NCBI GenBank assembly: GCA_964606055.1
Contig: CAZSFA010000017.1
Location: 1-30,415 of the forward strand
Source of the DNA: Roseitalea sp964606055
GTDB taxonomy: Bacteria; Pseudomonadota; Alphaproteobacteria; Rhizobiales; Rhizobiaceae
Direction: 5' to 3'
DNA length: 30,415 bases
The notes under the pieces are model-generated. The model was not told the DNA's origin, searched no databases, and saw only the letters and a program-made list of their open reading frames with translations. This document shows positions 23,791 to 30,415 of the stretch, piece by piece; the stretch's first letter is position 1, and each line of letters starts with the position of its first letter. Made by a program: the position numbers and the translations under genes.

Positions 23791-24954
23791 TTGTCCCGTA
23801 TGCGTTCGCTTGGAATGTCGCTTGGCCTCACCGTGGCCATGGCTGGCGCTATCGTCGTCTCAAATCCGGCCTCGGTCGCCTTCCAGGACATGTCGAGCCT
23901 CGTCAGCGGAGCGCACGGACCCGCCGGCGACCGCTGGCGCGTGCACATCAACCGGTCCGGCGTCGGCTCGATCCATCAGGCCGAACTGGCGTTCGGCATC
24001 GATCCGGGCATCACCGGCGCGATTGAAAAACCCCGGTCGATGGACAATGGCATCGGCGCGGTGGCCATGATCTCCGATGCGACCGCGCTGCCCGACACGC
24101 CGGACGAATCGCGCATCAACCGCGCCGAGAAATCGGGGCGCATCACCGCCGTCACGCCCGCCGCGCCGCCGCGCGACTTCTCCGCCGGTTCGATCCTGGA
24201 GCGCCAGTCGAGCCTGACCGAGCCACTGACCAGCGACGAGGTCGAGATGGTGTTCGCCAAGCCTCGCATCGGTGGCGAGGCACTCGACATCGCGCTCGCC
24301 TTCCACCCGCGCAAGCCCGCGCGCGTCGATCCGGGCGTGCCGACGATGATCGCCTCGCTTGTCACCAACCCGGTGCCGGACGTGCTGGCCACCGCCTATG
24401 CGCCGCCCGAACCCGATTTCGCGCAGGAATCGCCGTTCGAGAGCCTTCTGGGCAAGCAGGAGGCCACCCGTGGCCGGTTCATCCCGCCCGTGCCCAAGAA
24501 CGACCATCACTGGGCCGACAATCCGCTGCCGCCGCGCGTCTTCTCCGACCGCGAGCAGAAGTGCCTTGCCGAGGGCATCTATTTCGAGGCGCGCGGCGAA
24601 ATCGCGCGCGGCCAGGCCGCGGTCGCGCAGGTCATCCTCAACCGCGTGCGCAACCCCACCTATCCGAACTCGATCTGCGGCGTGGTCTACCAGAATCGCC
24701 ACTGGCGCAATCGCTGCCAGTTCTCGTTTGCCTGCGACGGCATCCGCGACCGCGTGAATTCGCCGCACCATTGGCAGATGGCCAAGGACATCGGCATGGC
24801 GGCGACCGCCGGAAAAATCTGGCTCGACGATGTCGGCTCGTCCACGCACTACCACGCCACCTACGTCAATCCGCGCTGGGCGCGTTCGATGAAGCGGCTG
24901 ACGCGCATCGGCCTGCATATCTTCTACCGCACCCACAATGGCGGCTGGAGCTGA
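23791..24954 (+). CDS. SleB-type cell wall hydrolase
   Basis: About 387 residues. A signal peptide or anchor comes first (SLGLTVAMAGAIVVSNPASVA), then a low-complexity linker of about 220 residues, then the Hydrolase_2/SleB domain (about 255-385). The domain starts at Cys258 with CLAEGIYFEARGE, where Glu266 is the probable catalytic acid, and continues with VAQVILNRVRNP, CQFSFACDG and THYHATYVNPRW. Family members cleave peptidoglycan glycan strands in the periplasm. The start is TTG 23791, with GGAG 7 bases upstream, rather than ATG 23800 (spacing too long) or an in-frame TTG at 23740. It is separated from atpI by a 204-base promoter region. Confidence 0.92.
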   Translation: MSRMRSLGMSLGLTVAMAGAIVVSNPASVAFQDMSSLVSGAHGPAGDRWRVHINRSGVGSIHQAELAFGIDPGITGAIEKPRSMDNGIGAVAMISDATALPDTPDESRINRAEKSGRITAVTPAAPPRDFSAGSILERQSSLTEPLTSDEVEMVFAKPRIGGEALDIALAFHPRKPARVDPGVPTMIASLVTNPVPDVLATAYAPPEPDFAQESPFESLLGKQEATRGRFIPPVPKNDHHWADNPLPPRVFSDREQKCLAEGIYFEARGEIARGQAAVAQVILNRVRNPTYPNSICGVVYQNRHWRNRCQFSFACDGIRDRVNSPHHWQMAKDIGMAATAGKIWLDDVGSSTHYHATYVNPRWARSMKRLTRIGLHIFYRTHNGGWS

Positions 24955-25058
24955 TCGACCCGCCGGCCCTGCCGCGCCCATGCGACGAAATGATCAGGTT
25001 CGTCTAACTCTCTGATTTATCAAGTGAATCCGGGTCTGTCCGCAGGTCGCTCGCCGGC

Positions 25059-25087
25059 TTGACGGGGTGCGGGCCGAAAACTATTGT
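25059..25087 (+). promoter_or_regulatory. Sigma70-type promoter of the F0 operon
   Basis: TTGACG (25059-25064) and TATTGT (25082-25087) match the -35 and -10 elements at 5/6 and 4/6 positions with the ideal 17-base spacer. RNA would start near 25094, giving a leader of about 65 bases to atpI. It is the best promoter match I noticed in the window. Confidence 0.65.
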
Positions 25088-25158
25088 GCGCCGCAACGTA
25101 AAGGGCGCCGGCTCGCCTTCAAGGATGCCGGCCGGTCCGCCCGCCAAAGGCAGCAAAC

Positions 25159-25590
25159 ATGGCAGGTTCATCGAAGCCAGCGCCGACATCCGGCTCCGGG
25201 CCGGACGCCGAAAACGGCCGGCAGCCGGGCGCCGGCGATGGTGACCATCTAGACCGGCGCCGAAAGGCATTGGCCGAAAAGCTCGACCAGGCTGCCGCCG
25301 AAACCGCGCCAGCGCCGCAACGGGCGCAAGGCGACATGAGCGGCATCGGCGCCGGGCTGAAGATTGGCAGCGAATTTGTCGCCGGCGTACTGGTTGGTGC
25401 CGGGATGGGCTATCTGATCGACCAATTTGCGGGCACAACGCCCTGGGGATTGATCGTATTTCTCATGTTGGGATTTGCCGCCGGCGTTTTGAATGTTATG
25501 CGCGCCACGGGCCGGGTTGCCGAACCCCGCCCACACGGGCTAAGGGACCGCGCGAAAGCGCAAGAAGACGACAAGCCGACCCATCGTTAG
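25159..25590 (+). CDS. atpI: AtpI, F0F1 ATP synthase assembly protein (subunit I)
   Basis: A 143-residue protein. The first 60 residues are hydrophilic and probably disordered. Then two membrane helices follow, GSEFVAGVLVGAGMGYLID (about 71-89) and WGLIVFLMLGFAAGVLNV (about 95-112). The GMGYLIDQFAGTTPWG turn between them is typical of the AtpI/AtpZ family, with a short basic tail after. It helps assemble the c-ring and F0 and is dispensable for catalysis. It is first in the F0 operon. A terminator-like hairpin overlaps its stop codon, so it may be made in different amounts from atpB. AAAGG serves as ribosome binding site. Confidence 0.93.
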   Translation: MAGSSKPAPTSGSGPDAENGRQPGAGDGDHLDRRRKALAEKLDQAAAETAPAPQRAQGDMSGIGAGLKIGSEFVAGVLVGAGMGYLIDQFAGTTPWGLIVFLMLGFAAGVLNVMRATGRVAEPRPHGLRDRAKAQEDDKPTHR

Positions 25591-25600
25591 GTCGGCTTTT
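25573..25600 (+). terminator. Attenuator-like hairpin over the atpI stop codon
   Basis: AAGCCGACC and GGTCGGCTT form a perfect 9-base stem with an 8-base loop (25582-25589), ending in four T residues (25597-25600). The atpI stop codon TAG lies across the loop and the 3' arm. The short T-run suggests partial rather than full termination between atpI and atpB. Confidence 0.55.
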
Positions 25601-25622
25601 GTGAAACCGGGAGACGGGCAAG

Positions 25623-26375
25623 GTGGCGAACGATCCCATCAAGCAGTTTGAAATCACGCCGATTGTTCCACTGGAAAACATCGCCGGTCTCGACCTGTCC
25701 TTTACGAATTCCTCGCTGTTCATGGTCGCCACCGCCGCGACCGCCTCGGCGTTCCTGTATTTCGGCTCGGCCAATCGCGGCCTGGTGCCCACGCGCCTGC
25801 AGTCGATGGCCGAACTCTCCTACGAGTTCGTCGCCTCCATGCTGCGCGATGCCGCCGGCACGCAGGGCATGAGGTTCTTCCCGCTCGTCTTTTCGCTGTT
25901 CATGTTCGTCCTGTTTGCGAACCTGTTCGGCATGGTGCCGTACTTCTTCACCGTGACCAGCCACATCATCGTCACCTTCGCGCTGGCCATGGTCGTCATC
26001 CTGACCGTGATCATCTACGGCTTCATGAAGCACCGCATGAAGTTTCTGGGGCTGTTCGTGCCCGATGGCGTGCCCATGGCGGTCATCCCGCTGGTGGTCG
26101 CCATCGAGGTCATCTCGTTCCTGTCGCGGCCGATCAGCCTTTCGGTGCGCCTGTTCGCCAACATGCTGGCCGGCCACACCGCGCTCAAGGTCTTTGCCGG
26201 TTTTGTGGTCTCGATGACCTCGATCGGCGCGGTCGGCGTTGCCGGCGCGATCCTGCCGCTGATCATGGTGGTTGCCATGACGGCGCTGGAGTTCCTGGTT
26301 TCTTTCCTTCAGGCCTACGTCTTTGCGGTTCTCACCTGCATGTATCTCAACGACGCGGTGCACCCCAACCACTAG
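25623..26375 (+). CDS. atpB: AtpB, F0 subunit a
   Basis: A 250-residue polytopic membrane protein, the usual alphaproteobacterial length. It has the conserved RLFANMLAGH segment with the essential proton-channel Arg176, and a C-terminal FLVSFLQAYVFAVLTCMYLNDA helix pair. It forms the proton half-channels next to the c-ring. It starts with GTG preceded by GGGAG, behind the hairpin that ends atpI. A second hairpin separates it from atpE. Confidence 0.97.
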   Translation: MANDPIKQFEITPIVPLENIAGLDLSFTNSSLFMVATAATASAFLYFGSANRGLVPTRLQSMAELSYEFVASMLRDAAGTQGMRFFPLVFSLFMFVLFANLFGMVPYFFTVTSHIIVTFALAMVVILTVIIYGFMKHRMKFLGLFVPDGVPMAVIPLVVAIEVISFLSRPISLSVRLFANMLAGHTALKVFAGFVVSMTSIGAVGVAGAILPLIMVVAMTALEFLVSFLQAYVFAVLTCMYLNDAVHPNH

Positions 26376-26385
26376 GTTTTCGACA

Positions 26386-26406
26386 TCGCGGCGCATCGCG
26401 CCGTGA
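26386..26406 (+). other. Intercistronic hairpin atpB-atpE
   Basis: TCGCGGCGC-ATC-GCGCCGTGA forms a 9-base stem with one G-T wobble and a 3-base loop, 22 bases before the atpE ribosome binding site. No T-run follows, so a role in RNA processing or stability fits better than termination. Confidence 0.5.
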
Positions 26407-26442
26407 CCATCCTTCGCACATTCCACTCAAAGGAGCACGACA

Positions 26443-26670
26443 ATGGAAGCGGAAGCAGCGAAATTCATCGGCGCGGGCCTTGCCTGCTTTGGCATGGCCG
26501 GCGCGGCGCTCGGCCTGGGCCAGATCTTCGGCAGCTACCTGTCGGGTGCCCTGCGCAACCCGTCGGCCGCCGACGGCCAGTTCGGCCGCCTGATCTTCGG
26601 CTTCGCCGTGACCGAGGCGCTCGGCATCTTCTCGCTGCTGGTCGCGCTGCTGCTCCTGTTTGCTGTCTGA
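26443..26670 (+). CDS. atpE: AtpE, F0 subunit c
   Basis: A 75-residue helical hairpin proteolipid. Helix 1 spans about 8-33. The polar loop RNP (38-40) is the usual variant of the RQP loop. Helix 2 spans about 47-74 and carries the essential proton-binding Glu58. It forms the rotating c-ring. Glu rather than Asp and the surrounding residues point to proton coupling rather than sodium. It has the strongest ribosome binding site of the operon (AAAGGAG, 7 bases before ATG), as expected for a subunit needed in 10 or more copies, and is flanked by hairpins on both sides. Confidence 0.97.
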   Translation: MEAEAAKFIGAGLACFGMAGAALGLGQIFGSYLSGALRNPSAADGQFGRLIFGFAVTEALGIFSLLVALLLLFAV

Positions 26671-26675
26671 TCGGC

Positions 26676-26704
26676 CAGGCGCGGGGCACATCGCTCCGCG
26701 CCTG
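26676..26704 (+). other. Intercistronic hairpin atpE-atpF'
   Basis: CAGGCGCGG and CCGCGCCTG form a perfect 9-base GC-rich stem with an 11-base loop, starting 5 bases after the atpE stop. No T-run follows. It could protect the 3' end of an atpE transcript from exonucleases. Confidence 0.55.
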
Positions 26705-26731
26705 CCGCAATGACGAAAACGGGGACAGACC

Positions 26732-27274
26732 ATGTTCATCGCATCAGCGCTTGCAGCCACCGCCGAAACCGGCGCCGAGGCCTCGGCCGGCTTCCCGCCA
26801 TTCGAGACGTCCACCTATGCCTCGCAGCTGTTCTGGCTGGCGATCACCTTCGGGTTTTTCTACTGGTTCATCGCGCGGGTGATCTCGCCGCGGATCGGTG
26901 AGATTCTCGAGGACCGTCAGGACCGCATCGCCCAGGACCTCGACATGGCGCAGCGGTTGCAGGAGGAGTCCGACGCAGCGCTTGCCGCCTATGAGCAGGA
27001 GCTTGCCCAGGCACGCGCCACCGCCGGCGACATCGGCCAGAAGGCGCGCGATCAGGCCAAGGCCGATGCCGAGGCCGAACGCAGCCGCGTCGAGGCCGAT
27101 CTGGCAACCCGGCTCGAAGAGGCCGAGGGTCGCATCGGCGAGATTCGCGCCAAGGCGATGGCCGAGGTGGGCACGATCGCTCAGGACGCCACCGCCGCCA
27201 TCGTCGACCAACTGGTCGGCACCAAGGCCAAGGCGTCCGAGATCGACGCCGCCATAGCCGCGGTGCGGCGCTAG
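26732..27274 (+). CDS. atpF': AtpF' (AtpG), F0 subunit b'
   Basis: A 180-residue protein with an N-terminal membrane helix (about 33-52, FWLAITFGFFYWFIARVISP) after a hydrophilic leader, then a long charged coiled coil to the C-terminus. Photosynthetic and alphaproteobacterial ATP synthases use one b and one b' subunit as a heterodimeric stator. This copy is b' by its Pro-containing PRIGEILEDRQDRI segment and its position after atpE. GGGGAC precedes the ATG. It is followed 9 bases later by atpF. Confidence 0.94.
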   Translation: MFIASALAATAETGAEASAGFPPFETSTYASQLFWLAITFGFFYWFIARVISPRIGEILEDRQDRIAQDLDMAQRLQEESDAALAAYEQELAQARATAGDIGQKARDQAKADAEAERSRVEADLATRLEEAEGRIGEIRAKAMAEVGTIAQDATAAIVDQLVGTKAKASEIDAAIAAVRR

Positions 27275-27283
27275 GAGAGGGCC

Positions 27284-27766
27284 ATGATCGACTCAAGTTT
27301 CTGGGCGCTGGTCGGCCTGATCATTTTCTTCGGCATCATCATCTATCTGAAGGTGCCGGGCTTCGTGACCAAATCGCTGGACGGTCGCAGCGATCGCATC
27401 CGCAACCAGCTCGAAGAGGCGCGCCGGCTGCGCGATGAGGCACAGCAACTGCTCGCCGAATACCAGCGCAAGCGCCAGGAAGCCGAGCAGGAAGCCGGCT
27501 CGATCGTCGATGCCGCCAGGCGCGAGGCCGAGCAGATCACCGCCGAGGCCAAGGAACGCACCGAGGAATACGTTGCCCGGCGCACCGCGCTGGCCGAGCA
27601 GAAAATCGCCCAGGCCGAGATCGATGCCGTCAACGCCGTGCGCTCGTCCGCCGTCGATGTTGCCGTCGATGCCGCCGAGCGCCTGCTTGGCGAAAAGGTG
27701 ACGGCCAAGACCAGCGACAAGCTGTTTGCGGACTCGCTCGCGCAGGTCAAATCGAACCTCAACTGA
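27284..27766 (+). CDS. atpF: AtpF, F0 subunit b
   Basis: A 160-residue protein with one N-terminal membrane helix (about 4-24, FWALVGLIIFFGIIIYLKVP) and a long heptad-rich helical stalk. It dimerises with b' as the peripheral stator of ATP synthase. The AGGAG ribosome binding site overlaps the stop of atpF'. It is the last gene of the F0 operon and is followed by an intrinsic terminator at 27799-27833; the F1 genes are not in this window, as usual for alphaproteobacteria. Confidence 0.95.
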   Translation: MIDSSFWALVGLIIFFGIIIYLKVPGFVTKSLDGRSDRIRNQLEEARRLRDEAQQLLAEYQRKRQEAEQEAGSIVDAARREAEQITAEAKERTEEYVARRTALAEQKIAQAEIDAVNAVRSSAVDVAVDAAERLLGEKVTAKTSDKLFADSLAQVKSNLN

Positions 27767-27798
27767 CCGGCGGCATCGCCCGCTGACGCACAACCACG

Positions 27799-27833
27799 CC
27801 CGGCCCTGACTCAACTCACGGCCGGGTCTTTTT
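27799..27833 (+). terminator. Intrinsic terminator of the F0 operon
   Basis: CCCGGCC (27799-27805) pairs with GGCCGGG (27820-27826) across a 14-base loop and is followed by TCTTTTT. It lies 32 bases after the atpF stop and before the convergent aldo/keto reductase gene. Confidence 0.8.
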
Positions 27834-27904
27834 GCGCGTGCGGGAACGAGGCCTTCGTGACTCGCCGCAGCGCGGAACCGCCATGAGCCGGCGGCCGGCA
27901 GGCT

Positions 27905-28966
27905 TCATGCGGCGGGTGCGGCGTTCAACTCATACTTCATGATGCGGCCGTGACGACCGGCGCGGTCGCTTTCAAGGCCATAGACCGGTCCGGACGGCCC
28001 TTGCGCCTGCGCGATGATCTGGTCGATCTGCGCGCGATCGGCGTCGTCCAGCGCAAGGTCGAACACCTCCAGTGTGCGCGGCAGGTGGCGGGCGTAGCGC
28101 GCGCCGACGATCGCCGCCGCGACCTGCGGCTGGTCGAGCACATAGCGTGTGGCGACCGCGCCGATGCCGACGCCGTGCCTGTCGGCGATCTGTTTCAGCG
28201 CCGCAAGCAGCGCCTGGAAGAGCGACCATGGCCCGAACTCGTCGATGATCAGACGGTACTTGATCAGCGACCGGTTCTCGAACGCAAAACCGGGGTCGTC
28301 GGCGCCCAGCCATTGCTCGGTCAGGAAGCCGCCGGCCAGCGTGCCGTAGCACAAAAGATGCACGTCGCGTTCGGCGGCCCAACCGGCCAGCGCGCCCGCC
28401 GGACGCCGGTCGAGCACCGAATACTGCACCTGCGCCGAGACGATGTCGAAACCGGCATCGGCGAATGGCGCGATCCCGTCAATGTCCCAGTTGGTCAGGC
28501 CCAGATGGCCGATCTTGCCCTTTTCCTTGAGCCGGATCAGCGGTTCGAGCGCGGCCACCGGGTCGCCGATCGACAAATCCCACCAGAAGAACTGCACCAG
28601 ATGCAGCCGCTCCAGACTGAGCCGCTTGAGCGACCGGTCGATGATCGTCTCGACCTCGTCGGCGCGCAGATCGGCCAGCCGCGACAGATCCGGCACCAGC
28701 TTGGTGTGAACGACGATCTGGTCGGCGAAGGCCGCGCCGCGCCGCTGGCGCACATCGGCGATGAAGCGGCCGATCATCGCCTCGACGCCGGTGTAGATGT
28801 CGGCGCAATCGAACGTGGTGATGCCCGCGTCGACAAAGGCCTCCATGTCGGCGATGGCGCGTGCCGGATCGACCGGGCCATGCCCGCCCGCCAGCTGCCA
28901 GCCGCCCCGGATCACCCGCGAAATCCGGTGGCCGGATCGCAGTTCGGTGGTTTGGACGGTGGTCAT
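27905..28966 (-). CDS. Aldo/keto reductase with altered catalytic tetrad
   Basis: A 353-residue TIM-barrel aldo/keto reductase. FDCADIYTG gives the Asp and Tyr, VVHTKLV the Lys, and GHLGLTNWD and VQYSVLDRRP follow as usual. At the fourth tetrad position, normally His in VQ-x-H-W, this protein reads LVQFFWWD, so the His appears replaced by Phe. The late NADP-binding region holds RYVLDQPQVAAAIVGAR. The ATG at 28966 has GGAG upstream. Its start overlaps the stop of the TIGR04076-type gene by 4 bases, so the two are coupled. The substrate is unknown, and the substitution could mean altered chemistry such as double-bond reduction or a non-catalytic role. Confidence 0.92.
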   Translation of the reverse strand: MTTVQTTELRSGHRISRVIRGGWQLAGGHGPVDPARAIADMEAFVDAGITTFDCADIYTGVEAMIGRFIADVRQRRGAAFADQIVVHTKLVPDLSRLADLRADEVETIIDRSLKRLSLERLHLVQFFWWDLSIGDPVAALEPLIRLKEKGKIGHLGLTNWDIDGIAPFADAGFDIVSAQVQYSVLDRRPAGALAGWAAERDVHLLCYGTLAGGFLTEQWLGADDPGFAFENRSLIKYRLIIDEFGPWSLFQALLAALKQIADRHGVGIGAVATRYVLDQPQVAAAIVGARYARHLPRTLEVFDLALDDADRAQIDQIIAQAQGPSGPVYGLESDRAGRHGRIMKYELNAAPAA

Positions 28967-29349
28967 GGCTTGTCGTCTCCGCCTTGCCAGTAGGGTGTTG
29001 TGCGCTGTCCGGGCAGCCCGGTGGTTTCGGCGTGGCGGAACCAGCGCTTGCCGGTGCGCGTTATGCGAAACCGGCCGCCGCAATGCGGGTCGGGGCAGGC
29101 GACGTCGCTGTCGGTCGACATCCAGTCGTTCGGATCGGTCACGCGCTGTTTGGCCGGCAGCAGCGGCAGCAGCGCCGCGAGCGCGTACATCGACACCTGA
29201 TGGCCGGGCGCGAAGATCAGCGTTTCGCCCTCGACGCGAAAGCTCTCGCCCTTGACATGCCGGCACACCGCCGGCCGGTCGACGACCACCGTCTCAACCT
29301 TCAGATCGTAGAGCCAGAACCCGTCATGTTCGTCGGCCTCTCCGGCCAT
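28963..29349 (-). CDS. TIGR04076-family conserved protein
   Basis: A 128-residue protein. It has the family's YDLKVETVVVDRP start, CRHVKGESFRVEGE, the YALAALLPLLPAKQR block, NDWMSTDSDVACPDP and a C-terminal RFRITRTG. Conserved Cys residues (CRH and ACPDPHC) could bind a metal. The function is not known for the family. The ATG at 29349 is preferred over an in-frame ATG at 29385 because GGGGGAC precedes it and the upstream residues are not conserved. It is coupled to the aldo/keto reductase by an ATGA overlap and is driven by a good promoter at 29400-29427, so the two proteins probably act together, perhaps in redox metabolism; that is inference. Confidence 0.88.
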   Translation of the reverse strand: MAGEADEHDGFWLYDLKVETVVVDRPAVCRHVKGESFRVEGETLIFAPGHQVSMYALAALLPLLPAKQRVTDPNDWMSTDSDVACPDPHCGGRFRITRTGKRWFRHAETTGLPGQRTTPYWQGGDDKP

Positions 29350-29399
29350 GGCTTGTCCCCCGCAACGTCCGGCGCGTCGGCGCACCGGAGCACAGGCCG

Positions 29400-29427
29400 G
29401 TTATGGATCGGGCGCGGGCTGTGTCAA
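29400..29427 (-). promoter_or_regulatory. Promoter of the TIGR04076-aldo/keto reductase operon
   Basis: On the minus strand, TTGACA (29422-29427) is an exact -35 and CATAAC (29400-29405) a 4/6 -10, with a 16-base spacer. RNA would start near 29393, about 44 bases before the TIGR04076 gene start, in the gap behind rnhB. Confidence 0.6.
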
Positions 29428-29444
29428 CATCCTCTTTGTGGTGG

Positions 29445-30086
29445 TCAATCGGTGCGCAGCGGCCGGAACGAGAAGCGGTGCACGCGCGCGACGCCGCCCG
29501 CCCGGGCGATCGCGGCGCGATGTGCCGCCGCGCCATAGCCCTTGTGCCCCGAAAACCCGTAGGGCGGGTGGGCGTCGCACAGCCGCACCATCATCGCATC
29601 GCGCGACACCTTGGCAACGACCGATGCGGCGGCAATCGAGGCGCTGAGCCCGTCGCCGCCGACGATCGCGCGCGCGCGGACCGATCGGGCCAGACCTGGC
29701 GGTACATCGCGGCCATCGACCAGAACGCCATCGGCGCGCACCGCAAGCGCGTTCACGCAGTGGGCCATCGCGCCGAGCGTCGCCTTGCGGATGTCGCTGT
29801 CATCGATGCTGGCGGCGCTGCGGCTGGCGACGGCGACCGCGACGGCCTGTGCCATGATCGCATCGTAGACCGCGTGTCGCCGCGAGGCGGTCAGCGCCTT
29901 GGAATCGTCAAGGCCGGCGATCGGATGGCGCGGATCGAGGATGACGGCGGCCGCCACCACCGGTCCGGCGAGCGGGCCGCGCCCCACCTCGTCGACGCCG
30001 CAGATCATGGCGCACCCCTGTGCGCGCATCTGCGCCTCAAGGGCGAAATCGGGTCCGCCGCCATCGGTGTCGGTTCGTCTTGGCAT
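29445..30086 (-). CDS. rnhB: RNase HII
   Basis: A 213-residue protein of normal RNase HII length. It has the GVDEVGRGPLAGPV signature with catalytic Asp32 and Glu33, LDDSKALTASRR, LVDGRDVP with the next acidic residue, ASIAAASVVAKVSRD with the last, and the C-terminal YGFSGHKGYG and HRFSFRP. It removes ribonucleotides and RNA from RNA-DNA hybrids. The ribosome binding site is weak. It lies downstream of the radical SAM gene on the same strand, an arrangement common in Hyphomicrobiales, with a large hairpin in the gap between them. Confidence 0.96.
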   Translation of the reverse strand: MPRRTDTDGGGPDFALEAQMRAQGCAMICGVDEVGRGPLAGPVVAAAVILDPRHPIAGLDDSKALTASRRHAVYDAIMAQAVAVAVASRSAASIDDSDIRKATLGAMAHCVNALAVRADGVLVDGRDVPPGLARSVRARAIVGGDGLSASIAAASVVAKVSRDAMMVRLCDAHPPYGFSGHKGYGAAAHRAAIARAGGVARVHRFSFRPLRTD

Positions 30087-30121
30087 GTGGCCAAAGCATC
30101 ATGGGTGTCGATTCGCCGCAA

Positions 30122-30157
30122 GGCCGGCGGCGGCAGGGGACACAGCCGCCACCGGCC
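30122..30157 (-). other. Large intergenic hairpin between the radical SAM gene and rnhB
   Basis: Two 13-base arms (30122-30134 and 30145-30157) pair around a 10-base loop. The only irregular pair is C30128 with A30151. It is a mismatch on the plus strand but a G-U wobble in minus-strand RNA, the direction in which both neighbours are transcribed. No T-run follows, so a stabilising or processing element fits better than an intrinsic terminator. Confidence 0.55.
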
Positions 30158-30188
30158 CGCGCATGGCGCCGTGGTCAGGGGGTGCACG

Positions 30189-30415
30189 TCACAACAGCGC
30201 CAGTTGTTCGGCCTGCGCGTCGGCGCCGGCGAACAGGTCGGTGCGCAGCGGCTTGCCGCGCATGTTCAGCTTGAGCCGCTTGCAGGTCATCTCCATGCGC
30301 CGGCTGATCTGCCAGGCGTAGGGGCCGGACCCGCGCATGCGCTGGTTCCATTGCGCATCGTAGTCCTTGCCGCCGCGCATCGAACGGATCAGCCCCATCA
30401 CGTGACGATAGCGCT
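30189..30415 (-). CDS. PA0069-family radical SAM protein, C-terminal end (5' part outside window)
   Basis: About 75 C-terminal residues are visible and the frame is open to the right window edge. The segment RYRHVMGLIRSMRGGKDYDA, then RMRGSGPYAWQI, and the tail LRTDLF match the C-terminus of PA0069-family radical SAM proteins, distant relatives of spore photoproduct lyase. The radical SAM Cys cluster would be upstream and cannot be checked here. The position next to rnhB is typical of Hyphomicrobiales. The reaction catalysed by this family is not established. Confidence 0.87.
   Translation of the reverse strand, partial: RYRHVMGLIRSMRGGKDYDAQWNQRMRGSGPYAWQISRRMEMTCKRLKLNMRGKPLRTDLFAGADAQAEQLALL

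Noticed and set aside
1..30415. CRISPR arrays, tRNA or rRNA genes, insertion sequences, prophage or integrase genes
   Set aside because: No regularly spaced repeats, transposase or integrase motifs, or tRNA/rRNA-like sequences were noticed by eye; coding density and base composition look uniform.

Overview
The window is high-GC, densely packed chromosomal DNA from an alphaproteobacterium, most likely of the order Hyphomicrobiales (Rhizobiales). Three things point there: a stand-alone F0 operon atpI-atpB-atpE-atpF'-atpF with two different b-type subunits and no F1 genes behind it; a linked rnhB plus PA0069-type radical SAM gene; and a BacA-type peptide transporter together with betaine-lipid genes. 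I see no rRNA, tRNA, insertion sequence, phage gene, integrase or CRISPR array, and no gap between genes longer than about 240 bases.

Layout. 1-2174: the C-terminal part of a TPR-CHAT (caspase-fold) protein that starts before the window. 2185-4114 (minus): an operon of a DJ-1/PfpI-type protein, an antibiotic-monooxygenase-fold membrane protein and an F420-reductase-type NAD(P)-binding oxidoreductase, with a divergent LysR regulator at 4188-5123 and a dyad between them. 5107-6780 (minus): an LctP lactate permease. 6876-8447: a YafY/WYL-type regulator divergent from an SRPBCC gene and a small conserved unknown. 8689-16420 (plus): envelope genes tamA, tamB and bacA/sbmA, with an intrinsic terminator directly before bacA.

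16452-19252 (minus) is a phosphorus-sparing lipid module. A PlcP-type metallophosphoesterase can release diacylglycerol from phospholipids, and BtaA and BtaB turn diacylglycerol into the phosphorus-free betaine lipid DGTS. A promoter with a Pho-box-like repeat lies in front of plcP. 19368-20833 (minus) holds an extended SDR reductase and a small DksA/TraR zinc-finger protein, divergent from nnrU at 20887. 21532-23663 is a YfgM-like TPR membrane protein coupled to the GTPase Der. 23791-24954 is a SleB-type cell wall hydrolase. 25159-27766 is the F0 operon, with a good sigma70-type promoter, several intercistronic hairpins and a terminator. 27905-30415 (minus) holds an aldo/keto reductase, a TIGR04076-type protein, RNase HII and the C-terminus of a PA0069-family radical SAM protein.

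I found no convincing wholly new multi-gene system. The best leads are the plcP-btaA-btaB unit with its candidate promoter, the hairpins bracketing atpE, the terminator in the bacA leader, the TTAACC cluster before the cell wall hydrolase, an aldo/keto reductase with an apparent His-to-Phe change in its catalytic tetrad, and the probably exported CHAT protein.
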